Source: Oegoconia quadripuncta (taxonomy: Eukaryota > Arthropoda > Insecta > Lepidoptera > Autostichidae). Taken from it: a DNA stretch of 64,000 nt. The stretch spans positions 3,288,501-3,352,500 of the forward strand of contig OX438760.1 of NCBI GenBank assembly GCA_949316235.1. Reading direction: 5' to 3'. The translations under genes were made by a program, and so were the position numbers. The notes under the pieces were generated by a model. It searched no databases. It was not told where the DNA came from and worked only from the letters and a program-made list of their open reading frames with translations. This document shows, in pieces, positions 1 through 11,272 of the stretch. Numbering within the stretch: the stretch's first letter is position 1; every line of letters begins with the position of its first letter.

Positions 1-479
1 AAGTTCTGGTCCAATAAAATTTGAAACTTGCCTCGACACGAAAAGAAGAAGAAGAACTTCATAGTTGCTTTCCGACAACGGAAAGGCCTTTAACAAATTT
101 AACGGTTCACCTTTCAAAGAAGAAATCAAATATTGAAATATTCGTACATTAGACTTACCCGAAGTCTGAGAGAAATGATTTTGAATTATAGACGACTTAG
201 CATCTATCTACGTTATCAAAAACCGTGAATTTAATTTCCAGAATGTCGAAATTTTTTTTTTTTTTTTTTTTTTTTAAATTCCTGTTGATCCGTCAAAGTT
301 ACAGAAATAGCCGTATGGTTTTTATCAAATTCGTCCTGTAAATTCGACAATATTTCTAAAGCGCCTTTAAAACGCGGTATATTAGATGGGTCCGATAAAC
401 ATCGTTTAGCACATAAATAAACATCATTCAACCGTTTGTGTGCGATAGACCGCTTGGCTTTCTCTAATTCCATAACTAA
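1..479 (-). pseudogene. BEL/Pao-like LTR retrotransposon gag remnant (cut by window edge)
   Basis: On the minus strand, codons from about 473 down to 276 read a charged helical stretch with the phrases RLNDVYLCAKRCLSDP and LQDEFDKNHTAI. Below about 230 another frame continues with SSLKGEPLNLLKAFPLSESN. This order resembles the N-terminal gag region of BEL/Pao elements (the part with 'L.G.AL.L...PLT..NY'). A poly-T run and a frame change separate the two halves, so the copy is dead. No LTR or protease was found. Family assignment is from memory of the motif pattern. Confidence 0.5.
252..275. repeat. poly-T tract (24 T)
   Basis: Uninterrupted T run inside the gag remnant. On the minus strand it reads as poly-A/poly-Lys and coincides with the break between the two gag-like halves. 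Confidence 0.9.
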
Positions 480-480
480 A

Positions 481-1330
481 CTGCTTTAAAAAATGTATAA
501 CGGCAATAAAAGACGATTACTAGACAGTTAAATAAAAACAACGTTCAAACTAAAAACTATTTCGTCTAATCCATCCAGAATACGGACGCGGCAACGAAGA
601 CGTAAACAATTAGGTCACACACATTACAAAAAGATATCGTGGATGGCGCGGTAAACAGGCCGCTGCCTGTCGCTAGGTCGCGTTCCGTTACTACTCTGTG
701 GCACTAGGAGTGTGCAAGTAACCGGTCTTTAACCTGCAACTTTTTAATTACGTTACATTTAAGTACTTTATATGAAGTATTTCACTAATTTCAAAATTTT
801 AATAAAAACAACATGTACACTCCGAAACTCTCAAATAGGTATTTTCTTTAGGAAAAGACTGTTTGGAATGATAGGTAATTTGCTCACCAGTATGTAACTG
901 CGATACTTGCGACTTATAGCTAACTGTAAATCCCAAAAAAATCACTGATTATTTACTCTAGACGGCGTTGAAGGACCAAAATATGTTTAGAAATAGGTTT
1001 AGACGCAAGTATGCAATAGTAGTGATCAACTGCTTACCTGGTGAACCCGGATGATCGCACTGATCTCCTCTGGCAAGTGATGGATCCCAACCCTTATGGC
1101 TATAGGTTGAGACTACAGACGCACACACAGATAGTCCCAGAAAGAACAGAAAGAATGCAGAAGGTTACTGACAGCGAAAAGCACCAAAGCACAGTCACTT
1201 TTCGACACAGCGCGCACGGTGCGGTGGTCGTAAGGTCTCTGCTCCACTGTCAGAGGTCGACAGTAGGCGGGAGTGGGTGAGGGGAAAGGGGCCGCACCGT
1301 ACATCAAAGAACACGAAATGGGCAAGTTAA
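481..1330. other. No recognisable gene
   Basis: Short open frames only. The part at 600-720 is GC-richer than its surroundings and could be leader sequence of the minus-strand retrotransposon, but no LTR boundaries were seen. Confidence 0.4.
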
Positions 1331-1344
1331 CCACAGATTGGTAC

Positions 1345-1655
1345 TTGCATCTAAATATTCCAAACAGATGCCTTCAAGCTTCTGGCCTGGAAAGAACTCG
1401 GTATCAACATCAACGGCAAATACATCACAAACCTTCGATTTGCCGATGATTTCGTAATCATGGCTGAGACTCTGGAGGACCTCGGAAAAATGCTCGATGA
1501 CCTCAATAGAGTCTCCCAATGAGTGAGTATTAAAATGAATATGGACAAGACAAAGACCATGATGAATGCCCATATTTTATCCACACCTCTGAAGATAGGG
1601 GATACTACCCTTGAAGTTGTCGACTAGTACGTATACCTGGGACAAACGGTCCAGT
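1345..1655 (+). pseudogene. RTE-like LINE reverse transcriptase fragment 1
   Basis: The + strand reads GININGKYITNLRFADDFVI, then a stretch like LEDLGKMLDDLNRVSQ, a stop, MNMDKTKTM, and LEVVD-stop-YVYLGQTVQL. The F-A-D-D box is the catalytic YADD-type motif of reverse transcriptases, and the following phrases match the region just after it in RTE-type elements. Two in-frame stops and the missing 5' part show it is a truncated dead copy. A second copy of the same region lies at 2665-3110. Confidence 0.72.
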
Positions 1656-2404
1656 TAAATTAAATTTTCGAACTTTGAACTGCTCTCCTGTAAAGTTGCG
1701 AAATGGCGGATCAGCAATGTTGCCTTTCCAGCCTCGATATTGGGCTACCCAGAGTCAATTTCCATTACTAGTGGGCACTCGGTGTTCCGTGTATCGTGGG
1801 CAAAGGCATCGTCCTGCTGCAAACTCATCGTCTCCCGTACTCGAGCTCCGGCGGCGGCGGCGGTGGCGGCCGGTAAAAATCTGCTCCAGTGTAGTCTGGA
1901 TGTGTCATGTCTCCCGATACCCATCGCATTATTAACTTCAACCTCCGATGAAGACTTAATCGAACCATTAAACGTAATGGAACATTCTTTTCACTCTTTT
2001 AAAATCGTCAAATTATTAACTTTCTTTTTTTCAAAAAAATCACAAAACTACATTTTTAGAAATTTAGTGCACAGCACTGCCTAATAAGGCAGCACTGGCA
2101 GGGTCGCCATGAGATGTAGGAACCAGGAAGAGAAATAAAGACAAGTTCACAAGTTAGGTGCAACGCGTATAATAACGTTCTAATAGATTGTGCGACTGTT
2201 TATATATATTAATGCTTACATTAAGATGGGTAGAGGTGCGTCATACACCAGTGTCAGGAGTGATGGATGTGGTCGAGAAGTTCTATGGACTGTTATACAC
2301 GACAAGACCTGTTAGCAATCTGGTCAAGGGTCCAAGGGCCAGATTGACTCGGCACTATACCGAACATAGTGGCGCTTTCATACAAACACTTCAATACCTC
2401 GATA
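1656..2404. other. Unassigned sequence with a short (CGG)n run
   Basis: Nothing recognisable is encoded. A CGG/GCC run sits at about 1849-1871. The overlapping + strand open frames here have no family resemblance that I can see. Confidence 0.4.
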
Positions 2405-2632
2405 TATAAATAAATATTTGGTGCACTTACACCAATCATCTAGTCCCAAACTAAGCAAAACATGCACTATGGATACAAGATAACGGATAAATATTCATAA
2501 AAACATCCATGTCTCAGGAATAAATGTTCGTATTCATTATACAAACATTTATCCCTCGCAGGATTTGAACCCGTAACCGTTGGTTTCGCTGACAGGATCA
2601 CTATCCACTACACCAATCGGTCGTGATCAATT
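2405..2632 (-). repeat. tRNA-derived SINE, family 2, copy 1
   Basis: Read on the minus strand it starts with CGACCGATTGGTGTAGTGGA (box A-like), has a box B-like GGGTTCAAATCC, then the family body with the 'gaatacgaacattt' and 'catggatgttt' phrases and ends near 'ggtgtaagtgcacc'. The same layout recurs at 8084-8310, 14077-14248, 54490-54787 and 62195-62490. The tRNA-like head implies RNA polymerase III transcription, as in known SINEs. Confidence 0.8.
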
Positions 2633-2664
2633 TGGCTCCGCCTCATATCCCCAAAACCGTTTAC

Positions 2665-3112
2665 CGCTGGATTGGAACATGCTTTCAAGCTTCTGAGCAG
2701 CAAAGGACTCGGCATCAACATCAACGGCGAGTGCATCACAAAACTTCGATTTGCCAACGATATTGTAATCATAGCTGAGACCTTGGATGATCTCGGCAAA
2801 ATGCTCGATGACCTCAAAAGCAAGGAGAGGGTCTTAAAATGAATATGGACAAGACAAAGACCATTATAAATGCCCATGTTATACCCACCCCTCTGAAGAT
2901 AGGAGACACTACAAATTCAAATGATTTATTTGCTATTGAATAGGGTACATTATAAGATGTTTCAGTACTGGTTATCTCGCCTATTCAGCCACTTTTAACA
3001 GCATGCAAATATCTATAAATCTTCAAAACTATTACGGTAATAATTATTTTTTTGGATACTAAATTCATCTACACACTACCCTCGAAGTTGTTGACGAGTA
3101 CGTAAAAAAAAT
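2665..3112 (+). pseudogene. RTE-like LINE reverse transcriptase fragment 2, interrupted
   Basis: Same domain as the fragment at 1345-1655: AFKLLSSKGLGININGE, then LRFANDIVI with the second catalytic-box residue changed (FAND instead of FADD). It is split at 2908 by about 160 bp of foreign sequence and resumes at about 3074 with LEVVDEYV. The changed active-site residue, a frameshift near 2820 and the insertion make it non-functional. Confidence 0.7.
2909..3075 (-). mobile_element. Small insertion inside the RTE copy, probably a 5'-truncated LINE/SINE 3' end
   Basis: The segment is flanked by ACACTAC on both sides (about 2902-2908 and 3069-3075), a plausible target-site duplication. Its minus strand ends in 'gcaaataaatcatttgaattt', like a retroelement 3' tail. 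The source element was not identified. Confidence 0.45.
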
Positions 3113-4455
3113 GAGGTCTTCTTCTTCTTATTTTTGAGGATGGCAACCAGTCAACCTCACTGTCGAGGGACATTACTGCCAGTTTCGAGTGAAAAATTTG
3201 ATTTCTCTTATTTCTTCAGTTTATCAGTCAGTCTCAGTCAAAAGAAGTAATTCGTCGTACACTGAGAAAAATGGCAAATTGTTGTAATGCCAAATTATCG
3301 CTAAGATAATAAATTAGATCGGTATCGTTATAAATTGTAAGTTCTACAGCGGAACTTTAAGTATTGTATTACTAACACTTTATCAGAACGCTAATCCCGT
3401 CCTTAGATTACATTATCTGTCATTTAAAACATATACCACTGGGAGGTTTAAATTATCCAACCTCGTCATGTTAAATGATAGGTAAACTTCTGATCCGTAT
3501 TATATCGTGACGCTTTACTAATCTGTCATTTCATACCGATATATTATGCTGATATACCGGATAATTTCTCACGATGGCCGTAACCATTAAGTAATTCGTC
3601 TCGTACTGATAAAATTACACGACGAACGCATCACGAAACATTACTATATTGTTACTTTTATGAGGTCAAAAAACTGATCAATAATCGGTATTGTCTTACT
3701 ATATTATTGGTATAGTACAAATTATTATAACATGAGGACATGTTTTTTAATAGGTTTTTATGAAATAATAATATGCTGAACCTTGTAATAATTGAGTCCA
3801 TACAATAAGAATAATATGGACATCCCACTTAGATCATACGTTCCTGTCACTGAGAATTATCAGGAAAAATTCCCAACTATTACCTACCCACGCTACCTAC
3901 CTACATTAGTTTTCTCTGGATTTGTGAACACAAAATGTTGCCAAATTGTAATTTTACCCCTAACTTTTGGGAGAAATTGTTATAACTAACGTTATGGTTT
4001 TACCGGTGGGATAATTTTTGAGACAATCACATTTCAAAATAAAACATTATATTTTGTCTTATCTTGTCCGAAAGCATGTCAAAGGAAATGAACATTTACA
4101 AGCATTGAAATGTAATTTCTACATAAACTACCAAAACAAAGTTTTTCGAAGGGCTTTGCTTTTGTTGTAAAAATAACTATCCAAGGTAACGAAAACCTGC
4201 TGGTGTAAAAAACTTTTTACAGAGTTTATCATGTTATGTAATTTTGCAATCGTGCTCTAATAAACTATAGCCCAGGGCAAATACGGTAAAAAATTAACTT
4301 AACTAGACATAATTCAAAACCGACTTATATAATTGCTATATTATAGAGGTGTATTAGAGATGTAATTTTGAATAATTTAACCTTAAAAAGAAATGAGCGC
4401 TTAGTCTAGATTTTTTAGAAAACCCTATTTTTAATTGGATCTAAACGAAGAAGGA
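3113..4455. other. AT-rich unassigned region
   Basis: No coding signal. Phrases such as 'gatataccggata...ctcacgatgg' at about 3550-3577 resemble 'ttatatcggaca...tcgtgatgg' near 12300, so the region may belong to a dispersed AT-rich repeat. No ends could be defined. Confidence 0.3.
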
Positions 4456-4459
4456 GAAA

Positions 4460-5200
4460 AATAAATTGTGGCGTATACAGCCGTTGATTGATGCTGTCCG
4501 AAACCACTGTCTGCAACTACCTCGCGACGCAGTTAACTATTCAGTGGGTGAGCAAATGATTCCATTTATTGGCCGAGCCCCAGGAGTGAAGGTTGCTGTT
4601 AAGAATAAACTACATGCAGAAGAACTTCTTTTAAAGGAGAAGTCCTGGACTTTGAAATTTAGCACGGGCTCACCACGAACTTGCCTGACATTGGTTAATT
4701 CGAAGTAGTGGGTGCTATAATATTGCGTTTAGTTATGTCAGTTCCGGATGGAAGTTTCCTTTATTTTAACCGATACTTCACATCAATTGATCTGATGAAT
4801 CAGCTGATGTCAAGAAATATGGAAGGAACAGGAAAAATATAGATGAATAGAATCAACACAAAGAAAAGAATAAGGTATGATTTAAAGACAGATAGACAGA
4901 TAACTAGAGGCCAAGACGAAGAGATAGTTGGTTGCAGTGATCTGTGTAGTAAAATGGAAAGATGTACTGATGATATCTACTGCTATTGGAGCAGAGCCTA
5001 GAAGCAGAGTCCAGAGGAGGAAGAAGAAAAAACGAAAGTATATTTACATCAATAGTCCGGCAATAGTGAAGAACTACAATTCATTTATGGGTGGCGCCGA
5101 CATTTGCTACATGATGGAGATGTACAGGGCTTACTTACAGGATGTACCAAGAAAGGTTATACTGCACCTGTTTGATCTGGCCATTGTCAATTCGTAGTTC
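4460..5200 (+). pseudogene. Decayed piggyBac-like transposase (PGBD type)
   Basis: The + strand carries VGEQMIPFIGRAPG, matching the first-aspartate region of piggyBac transposases (there E/DEQMIPFKGR). It is followed in other frames by YFTSIDLMNQL (second-Asp region, DNFFTS in active elements), IKNYNSFMGG-like IVKNYNSFMGGADICYMMEM, and RKVILHLFDLAIVNS. The order and spacing fit a piggyBac catalytic domain. Frameshifts, stops and replaced catalytic residues mark an old relic. It belongs to a different subfamily from the near-intact element at 57050-59712. Confidence 0.65.
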
Positions 5201-5224
5201 GAATACAGAGACGATTGTAAACCG

Positions 5225-5420
5225 CATTATACAATACAATACAAATACTCTTTATTGCACAAAATAATTTACAATAATTTTTGATGTTAACAATAGAACA
5301 CAATTAGGCGGTCTTATCACTAAATTATGTCTAGTCATATTTCAACAACTTAATAATTGTTTTTATTCTTTGAGCCTGTTTAATTATTTCAAGAGAATAA
5401 TATTTAGGCCCAAGTTGACA
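5225..5420 (-). repeat. LINE 3' end, CR1/Zenon-like
   Basis: On the minus strand the segment ends in 'ttttgtgcaataaagagtat' followed by short TATTG repeats, the usual 3' end of lepidopteran CR1-like LINEs. A related + strand end lies at 27300-27440. Confidence 0.5.
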
Positions 5421-6005
5421 CAATTGTGACCAAAAAAATGGTAGCATCGTTCGGTTGGGCCAACATTAACACATTTATACAATTGTAGCACCGAAATATA
5501 AGGCCTTTGATAATACAATTGTACGTACACAGTTTTTCCAAAACGACTGCCGTGAAATTAAAATGTGACTTCAAATCTGAAATCTACACCCCATTTTTAG
5601 CCTATATCCAAGCTTTTTGGCCGCGACTTCATCCGCGTGGAACTCGAAATAAATAGAAATTTAACTCGCAAAATCCTGTTCTCGTTAAAATTTTCCAAAA
5701 TTTTACTTTAGCGAGTGTTTACCCTGAACGTTCCCGTGGTATCCCATGGTAATTTCCCATATTTCCCGTTCACGAGGATCCGTTCTTAGCTGGTGATTGC
5801 AAAACGGGTAATTTTGGGGTAATTTCTGATTGAGTTTCTGACAACATTTTCTTGTTAGACTGCCGGTAACACACGCGTCGCGTCCGTCTTTCTTTTTCTT
5901 GTGGTTGCTGTTGCCGTCCATGTTGCTGTTGCGTTTTTGCCAGTGTATGTACCTTTTTATACTGGAAATTGGTTTGAGTACCTAGTGTTTGTTTCCAGCT
6001 AAAAA
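5421..6005. other. Sequence upstream of the SAM-domain exon
   Basis: It contains a degenerate Helitron-type GC hairpin at about 5618-5645 ('gccgcgacttcatccgcgtgg'). No convincing gene. It could hold the promoter or 5' UTR of the gene starting at 6006. Confidence 0.3.
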
Positions 6006-8083
6006 ATGGACCAATATACAAGCGATTTCGCCAAATGGGGCCTAGTGAAATATGTAAATATATTTGATGTAAGTACGCAGCATGAATACCTACATTGTTT
6101 CTATGTCTTCTTTCTAGGTGTCGTTTGCCGTTGTAAACGCATTTTAAATTCTCACCTCTGTTCTGCAGTTAACAAAAGAGTGGGTCAGAGTTTTGTTAAG
6201 GGGGCACAAAAAGAATTTCTAAGACAGAAGTGGTTCTGAATTGTAACAAAAAGAAACTAACTTTTAATCTATTTTTCCTCGGTGCCCCCTTAGCTACACT
6301 CCAGCCAAATAATCATATCTCAACCAAATAATCATATCTCATACATTCAAGTGGGCCTCAACTTCAATTTTTTAAGTAATTATTTTTATTTATAGTTTGA
6401 CCGATGTCTCTCGTTTCTATTTTCCAAAAAATTAATCTGTATTTGTCTAATTTTATCTCTCTTGCCCGTGTAGGAGCACACATTGATATACTGGCTATGC
6501 AGATGCTAGACGACAGAGAAATTGAAGAATTAATTGGTCCCATAGGAGACCGGCTTAAATTTAAATACAACCTAGCTCTATGGAAGGAGGAAAACTCAAA
6601 ATCGAAGGATGTTAGGGTCTGTTTTTTATGTCTTTTAATTCAGTACCTATAATGAGTTATTTGCACCTAAAAACTCACTGTCTGTTTTTCCAGAAGCAAC
6701 TTGAGGTATCAAGTTTAAATTAGTACCTACTGTATGTTTACCCCATACTGGTGTACAACTGCTGTAAAAGTATGTTGTTCTGGGCTTAAAAACAAAAATC
6801 TTATTTAAAATTATATACATACCTCTCTCTCTCTTTATATACATACCTCTCTGGTCACTTATTGTATATACAACGTGTTTTGATTCCATCTTTAAATTCT
6901 TTTTGCATTTGATTTTCAGATGAAATAATTTGTTTTTATATAGAAGACCAAATGTGTGATTCATTCAATGTCATCGCTGTCTATTTGCAGAACTTTCCTA
7001 TGTAAATTGGCTTAGTAGTGCAGTGGGTAATAAATGAAATGTTTTTGCAGGAAGAAGAGCCTAATTATGATGAGTTTATTAATACTGAAACCATAATTGG
7101 TAACCTGCTGGACTTGGACCTTCCTCTGGACTATCCTGCAAGCACGTCGACACCATCCACCAGCATACAAAAACTACAAATAGACGATGTTGCAGACAAT
7201 TCTGTAAGAGTTTTGTTTCTTTTACTCTAATCATAATCATTTCACTACTGACATTTTTACACTGCTGCCCCAAAAAAATATGGATTTAATTGAATGTAGT
7301 TGATGATCTGGATCACCTGATCTAGAACCTAAAAGACAAGCTAAACTATAAGAGAATGGAAATGGTGCGTTAGCAAAAGTAGTTCAGCCTGATCGCTTTT
7401 TGTTAACATTATAGCAATTTGGGACTACCTGATGTGGAACCCTTACCTAGATACTTGTTTTACTACAAGGCACAAAATTGTGTTTTATTTATTTACATAC
7501 ATCTCTCGTGTATGTCTGATCTGTATTTTATTGCAGTCAGGGCACAAATGTTGAAAACAAAAAGATATTGTAAATACCCGACTGCAATACAATACAATGT
7601 ATAGTGTAATATACAGAATAGTTTGTTAATTTCACCTTCACCTCGATCTTGTTTTGGCTTGACAGTTCACTTTACGTTTTTTAATTAATCAGTTATTTTA
7701 TATTACACTGGTTAATCAGTTTTAACTTGCCTATTTTATCCTGCGTCATCATAATGTTGATGTAACATGTATCTTTTTATACAGGATTCGATCTCTTCAT
7801 TCATCTACACCGGTGTGCTGGCTGACCCTCTACAATGGAAGATATATATATAATTACAAAACTAATATATATTTGTAGGTAGGTACAGGCACAGAATAAA
7901 TAATTACATACTTAACAAAAGTTGCATGACAACAAGTTCTGCTACTTAACACATTTGTATAGTTTTTGTAAATATCTCTTAGAAATAACTTGCAGAATGG
8001 TACCCGAATACATTGCTATAATGATAATAATATTTACACATAATATATTGTTTTGGATCTAGGTGTTAAGTGTTAAATCATTT

Positions 8084-8310
8084 GACGACCGATTGGCGTA
8101 GTGGGTAGTGACACTGCCCGCGAAACCAATGGTTGCGGGTTTGAATCCCGCTAGGGGTATATGTTTGTGTGATGAATACGAACATTTTTTCCCGAGTCAT
8201 GGATGTTTATATAAATATGTATGTATGTCCATAGTACAAACTGTTTTGCTTACTTTGGGACTAGATGATTGGTGAATGCGTCCAAAATATTTATTAAAAA
8301 AAATATTTGG
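8084..8310 (+). repeat. tRNA-derived SINE, family 2, copy 2
   Basis: Head CGACCGATTGGCGTAGTGGG (box A), box B-like GGTTTGAATCC, body 'gtgatgaatacgaacattt...atggatgttt', tail 'gggactagatgattggtgaatgcgtccaaaatattt'. It lies in the last long intron of the SAM-domain gene. Confidence 0.85.
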
Positions 8311-9023
8311 AATGTAGAGCATGGCAGCTATTTATAAAATTTTTAACCGACTTATGAATAATTAGGAGTTTCTCAAATAGATTTATTTTTATTAGTAATT
8401 TCTTTTTTAATTTTTAATATATGTTCTGACAATGCATTCCGGAGCTTAATCAAACTCAAAATGCATGTAAGTCATATATAAATAATAACAAATATGACTT
8501 ATTCATTTTATGTATTTATATTGAAGACCTGATTGACCGCTAGGTTATTAAAAGAAATCTTCAGTTATAAATTATTACTCATCTGAGTGTACAACGAATA
8601 TACAGTGTGTTCGGTCTTCAGTGACAGAGCCTGTAATGGTGCTTATGTAATGTGATCAATTTAATCGACAAAAAATCGCTCATATATGTCATTTTTCTCC
8701 AACCTGAATGAAATGGCAGCCATTTAAATGTCAATTTAGCAATAACTATCCATGTGGAGATAAAATGTGTCAATTTATAGCTAAAAATGTATGCATTAAA
8801 TTGATATTTATACCAAAATATTTCAATAAGAGACCAAAGATAATATAAAAAATTTAATTAGTTTAATTCATTTGTGTATGTAGTATAAGCCTTTAAGCAT
8901 GGTATGAAATACCTGTATATGGTGTTGGAGTAAAAAAATAATCTGTAGGTGGAGGGTGCAGTTCATTAATACTCAATGCCCTTTCGTGTCATATAATCGG
9001 CTTTATTTGGAATTTGGTTACAG
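8311..9023. other. AT-rich intron-like sequence
   Basis: No open frames of interest and no repeat boundary seen. It ends at the polypyrimidine-poor acceptor ggttacag of exon 4. Confidence 0.4.
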
Positions 9024-9908
9024 GTGCGAGGAATACTAAAAAAAACTCACGAAGGTAGGGCAATTCTTGCTCAAGAAAATAGATTGTTGACACCAGAACT
9101 TCGACGAAAATTAAGTAACCTGGTAATAAAAAAATTATTGGATGAAAATCCTAAGACCACAATATCAAATCCAACATTTATGAGATGAAATATTTACAGA
9201 AGAGTCTCCTGTAGTTTTTTATGCTCCTTATATCAAGGCTACTAATTTTCAACCAAAACGGAAATCTTCAGGACTTCTTTATAGCACATACACAAATAAG
9301 AGAAGGCGGTTCGGAGTACTACCTAAATGTGTTCAGCAGTTCTCAATCAGTCAGTATTGTACCTGTAGGTATTGACCTAGCAGCATGGAAGAATCAGAGG
9401 CAGACATTGTGCAAGAAAAGCTTACAATATTAGAAAACGCCCTCATTGAGAATGAACCATGGCAAAGGATTGAAGCCCTATGGGGAGACACGACCAAAGC
9501 CAGATTAAGGTATCTGTACTATGAAAAGGGTACCTTAAAAATTATATTCACCGTTTTACCATTCTAAAGAAGCCTTTGGGTTACCAACTTATGGTTAAGA
9601 CTTTGAGAGACTTTACCCATGTCATGTCAATTCATTTGAAACATACTGCCAACGGACTATTACAATTGCACAGAAAAAAGCAGCATCCCACAAAAATGCA
9701 CATTGAATGCCCTATATGAAGTTCCTACTTTGCTGATTGCTGTAGATACCACTTTTGAAATATTCCACTCATGTGGGGTAGAATACCCACAAGAATCATA
9801 TGATATTTGGTTATTGATCCAGAGAGGCTTTTTCAATTTAGATACTGTCTATGATCGACTAACATCATCCGTAAAATCCTCTTTAGTCGACCTAGGCTTA
9901 AAAGAACG

Positions 9909-10175
9909 ATGCTGGCTTGTTACGCTTGTAAGAAAACATTTTCTTTTTGTGAGGATCTTTTACAGCACATTAAAAAAGATTGTTCATTGTACTCCATAAT
10001 AAACTTGAGTTATAAGTGTGGTGAAAGTGGATGCTTGAGACAGTTTTCATCTGTCGATGCATTTCGTCGCCATATTAAGCTACAGCATTATTCCCAAATT
10101 AGTGAAGAGTGCGTTTCAACAAATTCTAACATTGAAAGTGCTGAAGAAATAAACGTTAATATATTGTTGTTTAAG
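9909..10175 (+). CDS. C2H2-type zinc-finger exon of an uncharacterised protein
   Basis: ATG at 9909, 89 codons, ending phase 0 at AAG|gtaatg. Residues 4-25 form a first finger-like unit (C-x2-C ... H-x4-C). Residues 37-60 form a clean C2H2 finger, YKC-x4-C with FRRHIKLQH. The tail is acidic and Ser/Asn-rich. N-terminal finger pairs of this type begin many uncharacterised insect and fish proteins related to the SAM-domain family just upstream, so it may be the 5' end of a second gene of that kind or a leftover. No downstream exon was found before 13.4 kb. Function unknown; a nucleic-acid-binding role is inference only. Confidence 0.5.
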
Positions 10176-10595
10176 GTAATGTAGCTTTTCACCCCGTAGG
10201 GCAAGGTTATTCTTGTGTTTATTTGATTAAATTCTGTAAATGACGCATAGCGTTAGGCTTATAGGTTTTGAACACTTGTTTTAGACTTACAATATATTTA
10301 GATACTCTGAATATTTAGATATTTATATAAGTACCAAAGAAAGGTTATAATTTTAGTTGTAAGGATACCTTTATTATTGAAAAACAAACGGCTGAATTAT
10401 AACGCCATGTAATGCATTCATAAGTGCGGTCCTATATTCGTTGTGTACAATAACGTTTTCTTTACAAATTTTAATGTTTTCGAAAAGCTTTAGTTTCAAC
10501 TGGGTGCAGGACTGCATTTATGAACGCGATTGTATCTGTAAAAGTATTAGGGATTACACAATACCGAAACGTAAAAAAGGTCGTAAACTCTTAGC
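10176..10595. other. No recognisable feature
   Basis: AT-rich, no coding or repeat signal seen. Confidence 0.4.
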
Positions 10596-10611
10596 GGATA
10601 CAACTTTTCTA

Positions 10612-10935
10612 TACCCGTCTGCCACCGGTGGTGGGCAGAAAAAATTTTGGTTGCTTCTGCCACCATGGTGGCTACAATCCTACTGTAGATGTAGGTAGGT
10701 AGATCCCACTGATGGTAGAACTTTTAGTATTTTACCTACTGATGGTAACTTTTAGTATTGTCGCCACCATCATGTCAGAAGCAACAAATTATTCTCTACC
10801 CGCCACCGGTAAGTAAGTAGTAAGGTAAGGTAGTAAGTAGGATCCGCTACCAGTGCTGTGGTGATGGACAGAAATAGAAAAGTCCTATCCGTCTCCAGTG
10901 GTGGTGGACGGGAATAAACAGAATGGTAGAATTGG
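10612..10935. repeat. Cluster of CCACC/GGTGG imperfect palindromes
   Basis: Variants of a dyad like 'tctgccaccggtggtgggcagaa' recur about six times (about 10617, 10660, 10761, 10800, 10850, 10890), some as halves, separated by 'agtaagtag' and 'gatggtaac' phrases. This is more than chance in AT-rich DNA and fits no known element that I recognise. Confidence 0.6.
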
Positions 10936-11055
10936 TGGGGGCAGATGTGAATAAAGACTGACTGGAAATTAAACACTACTCAACAGCTCACTTGTATTGC
11001 TTTAATAATAATGTAAAACTTATACAGGGTGAAATTTATATTATTGGCATCCTTG

Positions 11056-11272
11056 TAGGTGTTGAAGGTACTAATGAATATAAACAACTACTAATGAATA
11101 TGCACAACTTTTACTATGGGACCAACTGTGAAAACCCCAAAAAAATTTGCCCTCATACAAAATGTATCGACTGATCGATGATTTTGTATGGGGAGATCAA
11201 TATTTTTTAGTAGAGTTGGTCCTCTATCGAAAGTTATTCATATTCTTCATAGTACTTTCACCGTCTAGATTC
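11056..11272. mobile_element. MITE-like inverted-repeat element, about 215 bp
   Basis: The left arm ('gaaggtactaatgaatat...gggaccaactgtg...catacaaaatgtatcgac') pairs imperfectly with the reverse complement of the right arm ('gatgattttgtatgggg...gagttggtcc...attcatattcttcatagtac'). Arms are about 90 bp. No transposase is encoded. Confidence 0.6.

Larger units (their letters stand above)
6006..9660 (+). pseudogene. SAM-domain gene with decayed coding sequence (uncharacterised insect family)
   Basis: Exon 1 (6006-6068) starts ATG and reads MDQYTSDFAKWGLVKY..., ending at GAT|gtaagt. Exon 2 follows the acceptor gtgtag at 6471 and reads IDILAMQMLDDREIEELIGP then GDRLKFKYNLALWKEEN. Together they form a sterile-alpha-motif fold pattern (protein interaction module). 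Exon 3 (7051-7203, phase 0 both ends) is acidic and Ser/Thr-rich. Exon 4 starts at 9024 (VRGILKKTHEGRAILAQENR). A frame change near 9184 is followed by EIFTEESPVVFYAPYIK, and further frame jumps follow at about 9380 and 9540 (YIHRFTILKKPLGYQLM). The joined order matches a family of uncharacterised animal proteins with a SAM domain and this tail. Exon 1 to exon 2 is also out of phase by the CA repeat at 6477-6482. At least three frame lesions argue for a pseudogene, although missed introns could explain some. Confidence 0.55.

Noticed and set aside
1113..1573. Overlapping minus-strand frames
   Set aside because: Shadows of the + strand RTE fragment; the FADD box supports the + strand.
8084..8160. 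tRNA gene suggested by box A and box B
   Set aside because: The sequence continues into a dispersed SINE body and cannot fold into a standard tRNA with an acceptor stem; the same holds for the other SINE heads.
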